This document shows positions 61,573 to 64,000 of a stretch of DNA of 64,000 nt, in pieces. The notes beneath the pieces are model-generated. The model ran no database searches. It had not been told where the DNA came from and saw only the letters and a list, made by a program, of their open reading frames with translations. The position numbers and the translations under genes are program-made. The stretch is from Virgisporangium ochraceum. Its GTDB lineage: Bacteria; Actinomycetota; Actinomycetes; Mycobacteriales; Micromonosporaceae. Within the stretch, counting starts at the first letter, position 1. Each line of letters begins with the position of its first letter. The stretch lies in NCBI RefSeq assembly GCF_016863655.1, contig NZ_BOPH01000102.1, positions 1-64,000 of the forward strand. The letters are read 5' to 3'.

Positions 61573-62094
61573 TCACCGCTGGATGAACGTCACCTGCGTG
61601 TTCCTGTTGTTCGCGCCCTTGTCCCACAGGGTCACCGGCGCGTTGTTCGTATGGGTCTGGTTCCCCTGTTGGTGGACCACCTTGTTCGGGGCCAGCCACG
61701 TCTCGATGTACAGGTAGCCGTTCGGCGCGGGCATCGACTTGAACCGCTCGTTGTTGTACGCCGCGTTGCACGGCCACTGGATGATCGGCTGGCCGTTGAG
61801 GTACCTGTTGCCGGAGACGTTGACGCACTGCGACGTCGCCCGGTTGCGGATGAGGAAGTAGGAGCGGTCGGCGGACCAGTCCAGGTACCAGTGCGTGTTG
61901 TACGCGCCGGTGCAGGTGTACTGGGTCAGCTGGACGTTCAGTGGGGTCGCGCCGGCCACGTCGAGGCACTTGCCGGAGTGCGCGAACACGATCTCGAACG
62001 GGCCGGTGACGGTGGCGGCCGCGGCCTCCTCCCGGCCCATCGGCACGGTGACGGCCAACCCGGCCACGATCACGGCGAGCAGTCGTCGCAGCAT
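61573..62094 (-). CDS. Secreted ricin-type beta-trefoil lectin
   Basis: 173 residues. Signal peptide MLRRLLAVIVAGLAVTVPMG with cleavage near EEAAAA; then a trefoil: AHSGKCLDVAGATPLN, YTCTGAYNTHWYLDW, ATSQCVNVSGNRYLNGQPII, QWPCNAAYNNERFKSM. The Q-x-W motifs are degenerate (THWY, NERF). There is no catalytic module, so a free carbohydrate-binding protein. ATG 62094 has AAAGGACAGGA upstream. It is the second gene after the secreted protein at 62139. Confidence 0.85.
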   Translation of the reverse strand: MLRRLLAVIVAGLAVTVPMGREEAAAATVTGPFEIVFAHSGKCLDVAGATPLNVQLTQYTCTGAYNTHWYLDWSADRSYFLIRNRATSQCVNVSGNRYLNGQPIIQWPCNAAYNNERFKSMPAPNGYLYIETWLAPNKVVHQQGNQTHTNNAPVTLWDKGANNRNTQVTFIQR

Positions 62095-62138
62095 GGTCCT
62101 GTCCTTTCGAGGTGATGGGTCACGGGCCGGAGCGGCGG

Positions 62139-62561
62139 TCAGCAGACCGAGGGGACGCAGCGCCGCCAGTTGCCGGTCCATCCCTTGCGCGGCACGAAGT
62201 CCTGGTACCACGGGTCGGGCGACGACGTGCCCACACCCACCACGACGCGGCGGTATCCGCTCGGCGATACCGCCCACCACAGCACGACGTCGGCGCGGCC
62301 GTCGCGGTCCGGCATCTGGACCCACCCACCGGAGGTGGACCAGTCGTGCCAGATGGTCCGGTCGGGCGCGATGCCGAAACACTCGTCGTACCTGCCGTCG
62401 CCGGTCCAGTCGGCGGTCATGAACGCGCTGTCGCTGTTCAGCAGGTTGCCCCGGTGGAAGCACGTGACGTACACCGCGGACGCCGGTCCCGCCACGGTCA
62501 GCACGACCGAGCCGGCCAGCAACAGGGGCACGGCCAGCCAGTGGAGCACGCGTATCTTCAT
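62139..62561 (-). CDS. Small secreted protein, unknown function
   Basis: 140 residues. Signal peptide LHWLAVPLLLAGSVVLTVAG with cleavage after GPASA; mature part begins VYVTCFHRGNLLNSDSAFMT and holds ADWTGDGRYDECFGIAPDRT, IWHDWSTSGGWVQMPDRDGR and a C-terminal pair of Cys (RRCVPSVC). The DWTGDGRYDE loop recalls FG-GAP/VCBS-type calcium-binding repeats. ATG 62561 with GGAGGGAACC upstream. It lies 44 bp ahead of the lectin gene, same strand. Confidence 0.72.
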   Translation of the reverse strand: MKIRVLHWLAVPLLLAGSVVLTVAGPASAVYVTCFHRGNLLNSDSAFMTADWTGDGRYDECFGIAPDRTIWHDWSTSGGWVQMPDRDGRADVVLWWAVSPSGYRRVVVGVGTSSPDPWYQDFVPRKGWTGNWRRCVPSVC

Positions 62562-62661
62562 CGGTTCCCTCCCTTTGTCCCCGGACCGCCCGAACGCTAC
62601 GGATCGCCCGGAACCGCCGCATCCAACCGGGGTTTGAGGTATCTGCACCGTGGGTTGGACG

Positions 62662-62699
62662 CCGCCGCGGCGTTGTATCGCCGCCGCGGCGTTGTATCG
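62662..62699. repeat. Two exact 19-bp direct repeats upstream of the phosphotransferase
   Basis: Two adjacent copies of CCGCCGCGGCGTTGTATCG (62662-62680 and 62681-62699), ending nine bases before ATG 62709. Each unit contains the 10-bp palindrome CGCCGCGGCG, a possible protein-binding pair at the promoter or leader. Confidence 0.7.
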
Positions 62700-62708
62700 T
62701 CGCCGCCC

Positions 62709-63479
62709 ATGGGGGACCGCGAGACGCTCCAGGACGACCCGCACCGCCGCGTCGAGCGCATCGGCGACACGGTGCGCCGCCCGCTGCACCCGTGGTCGGG
62801 CACCGTCCACGAGGTGCTGCGGCATCTGGACGCGGTCGGATTCCCCTACGCGCCAAGGTTTCTCGGCATCGACGACGACGGTCGCGAGGTCCTCACGTTC
62901 ATCGAGGGCGAGTCCGGCGGCGCCGCCTGGGCCAAGGTCGTCGACGACGCCGGTCTCGTCGCGATGGCGCGCCTCCTGCGCGACTACCACGACGCCGTGC
63001 GTGACTTCCGTCCGACCGCCGCCCCGGGTTGGGCGGGCCACCCCGGCGACTTCGGCGCCGACGACCTGGTCTGCCACGGCGACTTCGGGCCGTGGAACCT
63101 CGTCTGGCGGGGCACCCGGCCGATCGGCATCCTCGACTGGGACTACGTGTGGCCGGCACGGCCCGTCCACGACGTGGCCTACGCGCTGGAGTACGTCGCA
63201 CCGTTCCGCGACGACGCCTTCTGCGTGGAGTCGTTGCGCCACCCCGGACCGCCGGACCGGCGGCGGAGGCTGGAGGTGTTCGCCGGGGCGTACGGGTTGA
63301 CGACCACCGCCGGCCTCGTCGACGAGGTCATCACCCAGCAGCACGAGGTCCTGCGGCGGGCGGAGGGCCTCGCCGCGCGGGGGCACGAGCCCCAGGTCAC
63401 CTGGCGGGACAACGGGATCCTCGACGAGACGGCGCGGCGGGTCGCGTGGAGCCGGGCCCACCGGCACCTGTTCGACTGA
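62709..63479 (+). CDS. APH/ChoK-family phosphotransferase
   Basis: 256 residues. RVERIGDTVRRPLHPWSGTV, FLGIDDDGREVLTFIEGESG, VAMARLLRDYHDAVRDFRPT, DLVCHGDFGPWNLVWRG (catalytic HGDxxxxN), PIGILDWDYVWPARPVHDVA (metal DxD). Complete and soluble. Typical of fructosamine, homoserine or aminoglycoside-type kinases; the substrate is unknown. ATG 62709 sits right behind the 19-bp repeats, without a clear ribosome site. Confidence 0.88.
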   Translation: MGDRETLQDDPHRRVERIGDTVRRPLHPWSGTVHEVLRHLDAVGFPYAPRFLGIDDDGREVLTFIEGESGGAAWAKVVDDAGLVAMARLLRDYHDAVRDFRPTAAPGWAGHPGDFGADDLVCHGDFGPWNLVWRGTRPIGILDWDYVWPARPVHDVAYALEYVAPFRDDAFCVESLRHPGPPDRRRRLEVFAGAYGLTTTAGLVDEVITQQHEVLRRAEGLAARGHEPQVTWRDNGILDETARRVAWSRAHRHLFD

Positions 63480-63499
63480 CCGCGCCGGGCCGCGCGGTC
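63478..63499. terminator. Hairpin at the end of the phosphotransferase gene
   Basis: Arms GACCGCGC (63478-63485) and GCGCGGTC (63492-63499) around CGGGCC, starting inside the stop codon. No T tract. Confidence 0.55.
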
Positions 63500-63568
63500 G
63501 GGACGGCGCCTGCGCGACCGCGGCGACGTGGGTAGCATTGCGAACCCGCGTGGTAGGAGGTCATGGAG

Positions 63569-64000
63569 ATGTCTCGATACCAGGTGCTCACGGACAGCGA
63601 CGTCGACCAGTTCCTGACCCAGGGTTTCGTCGCGGTGCGGGGATGCTTCTCCCGCCGGGCGGCGGAGGAGTTCACCGGACCGGTCTGGGACCGGCTGGGG
63701 TACGCCGCCGCCGACCCGTCGACCTGGGCCGAGCCGACCGTCCACCTGGCCGGCAAGCGGAGCATCGACGTCCGCGAATTCGCGCCGAAGGCGTGGGCCG
63801 CGGTGTGCGACCTCGTCGGCGGCGAGGAACGGATCAGCACCGACCGGCCCTACGTGTGGCGCGACAGCTTCATCCTCAACCTGTGGCAGGGCGCCGACGA
63901 GCCGTGGGCGCCCGCCTCGCCGACCTCACCCGGTTGGCACAAGGACGGCGACTTCTTCCGGCACTTCCTCGACTCACCCGAGCAGGGCCTGCTGACCCTG
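63569..64000 (+). CDS. Phytanoyl-CoA dioxygenase (PhyH)-like protein, 3' end outside window
   Basis: Open to the right edge, 144 codons visible. SRYQVLTDSDVDQFLTQGFV is the typical N-terminal helix. The double-stranded beta-helix begins at YVWRDSFILNLWQG, and WHKDGDFFRHFLD supplies the iron-binding H-x-D. Non-haem Fe(II)/2-oxoglutarate oxygenase, substrate unknown. AGGAGG at 63555-63560 fits ATG 63569 (eight-base spacing) better than the in-frame ATG at 63563. Confidence 0.82.
   Translation, partial: MSRYQVLTDSDVDQFLTQGFVAVRGCFSRRAAEEFTGPVWDRLGYAAADPSTWAEPTVHLAGKRSIDVREFAPKAWAAVCDLVGGEERISTDRPYVWRDSFILNLWQGADEPWAPASPTSPGWHKDGDFFRHFLDSPEQGLLTL

Noticed and set aside
1-64000. tRNA, rRNA, riboswitch or prophage genes
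   Set aside because: I looked for tRNA T-arm and acceptor patterns, conserved rRNA blocks and phage structural or integrase motifs and recognised none. A covariance-model scan would be decisive and could overturn this for small RNAs.

Overview
The window is bacterial chromosome of very high G+C (about 72-73% by eye). It has frequent GTG starts, many GTGA/ATGA stop-start overlaps, and regulator families (BTAD/AfsR-like, LuxR-type LAL, SCO6745-like, DUF574 methyltransferase, MmyB-like XRE) typical of filamentous Actinomycetota. A Micromonosporales-like host is my inference, not something the sequence proves. I saw no rRNA, tRNA, CRISPR array, intact insertion sequence or phage gene. The region reads as ordinary accessory chromosome rich in regulators and envelope genes, with several decayed or frameshifted genes.

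Layout. 1-4.6 kb: carbohydrate locus, with a GH-A/ricin hydrolase cut by the left edge and a LacI regulator divergent from a GH63-like glycosidase, with twin operators. 4.6-8.5 kb: DUF998 membrane protein/TetR pair with interlocked promoters, a decayed LAL regulator, and a hairpin island. 8.5-12.9 kb: small metabolic and stress genes. 12.9-16.1 kb: a CseBC-like two-component system with a GerMN lipoprotein, and a STAS protein. 16.1-27 kb: mixed genes including a frameshifted PCD-VOC tandem protein, a HEAT-repeat protein, two phosphotransferase/DUF4253 genes, a GntR/arginase-like pair and a membrane protein/winged-helix pair. 27-35.3 kb: DUF574 methyltransferase, a BTAD-ATPase and a LAL regulator back to back, an alpha/beta hydrolase and a frameshifted HAD. 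35.4-42.9 kb: a NarL-type two-component pair divergent, across a strong palindrome, from two tandem paralogous Pro-rich single-pass proteins and further envelope proteins. 43-49.5 kb: an OmpR-type two-component system convergent with a five-gene serine hydrolase/lipoprotein/adaptor/ABC operon. 49.6-52.6 kb: a penicillin-binding-protein-like pseudoenzyme and membrane proteins. 52.7-58.8 kb: TetR/MFS drug-efflux pair with twin operators, HAD, TetR/DUF1772 pair, methyltransferase. 58.9-61.4 kb: serA overlapping a D-2-hydroxyglutarate dehydrogenase-like gene. 61.5-64 kb: secreted lectin and small secreted protein, phosphotransferase, and a PhyH-type dioxygenase cut by the right edge.

How genes work together. 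The clearest units are: LacI with its glycosidase; serA with the FAD dehydrogenase that would recycle D-2-hydroxyglutarate made by SerA; TetR with MFS; GntR with the arginase homologue; and the envelope blocks around 36-42 kb and 43-49.5 kb. The best candidates for something undescribed are the 35.9-39.5 kb two-component/palindrome/tandem-paralogue block and the PBP-like protein that has lost all three catalytic motifs. Seven apparent frame changes in four loci are also notable; they are either sequencing/assembly indels or real decay. One locus, the LAL gene, also lacks an internal segment including Walker B and is a convincing pseudogene.
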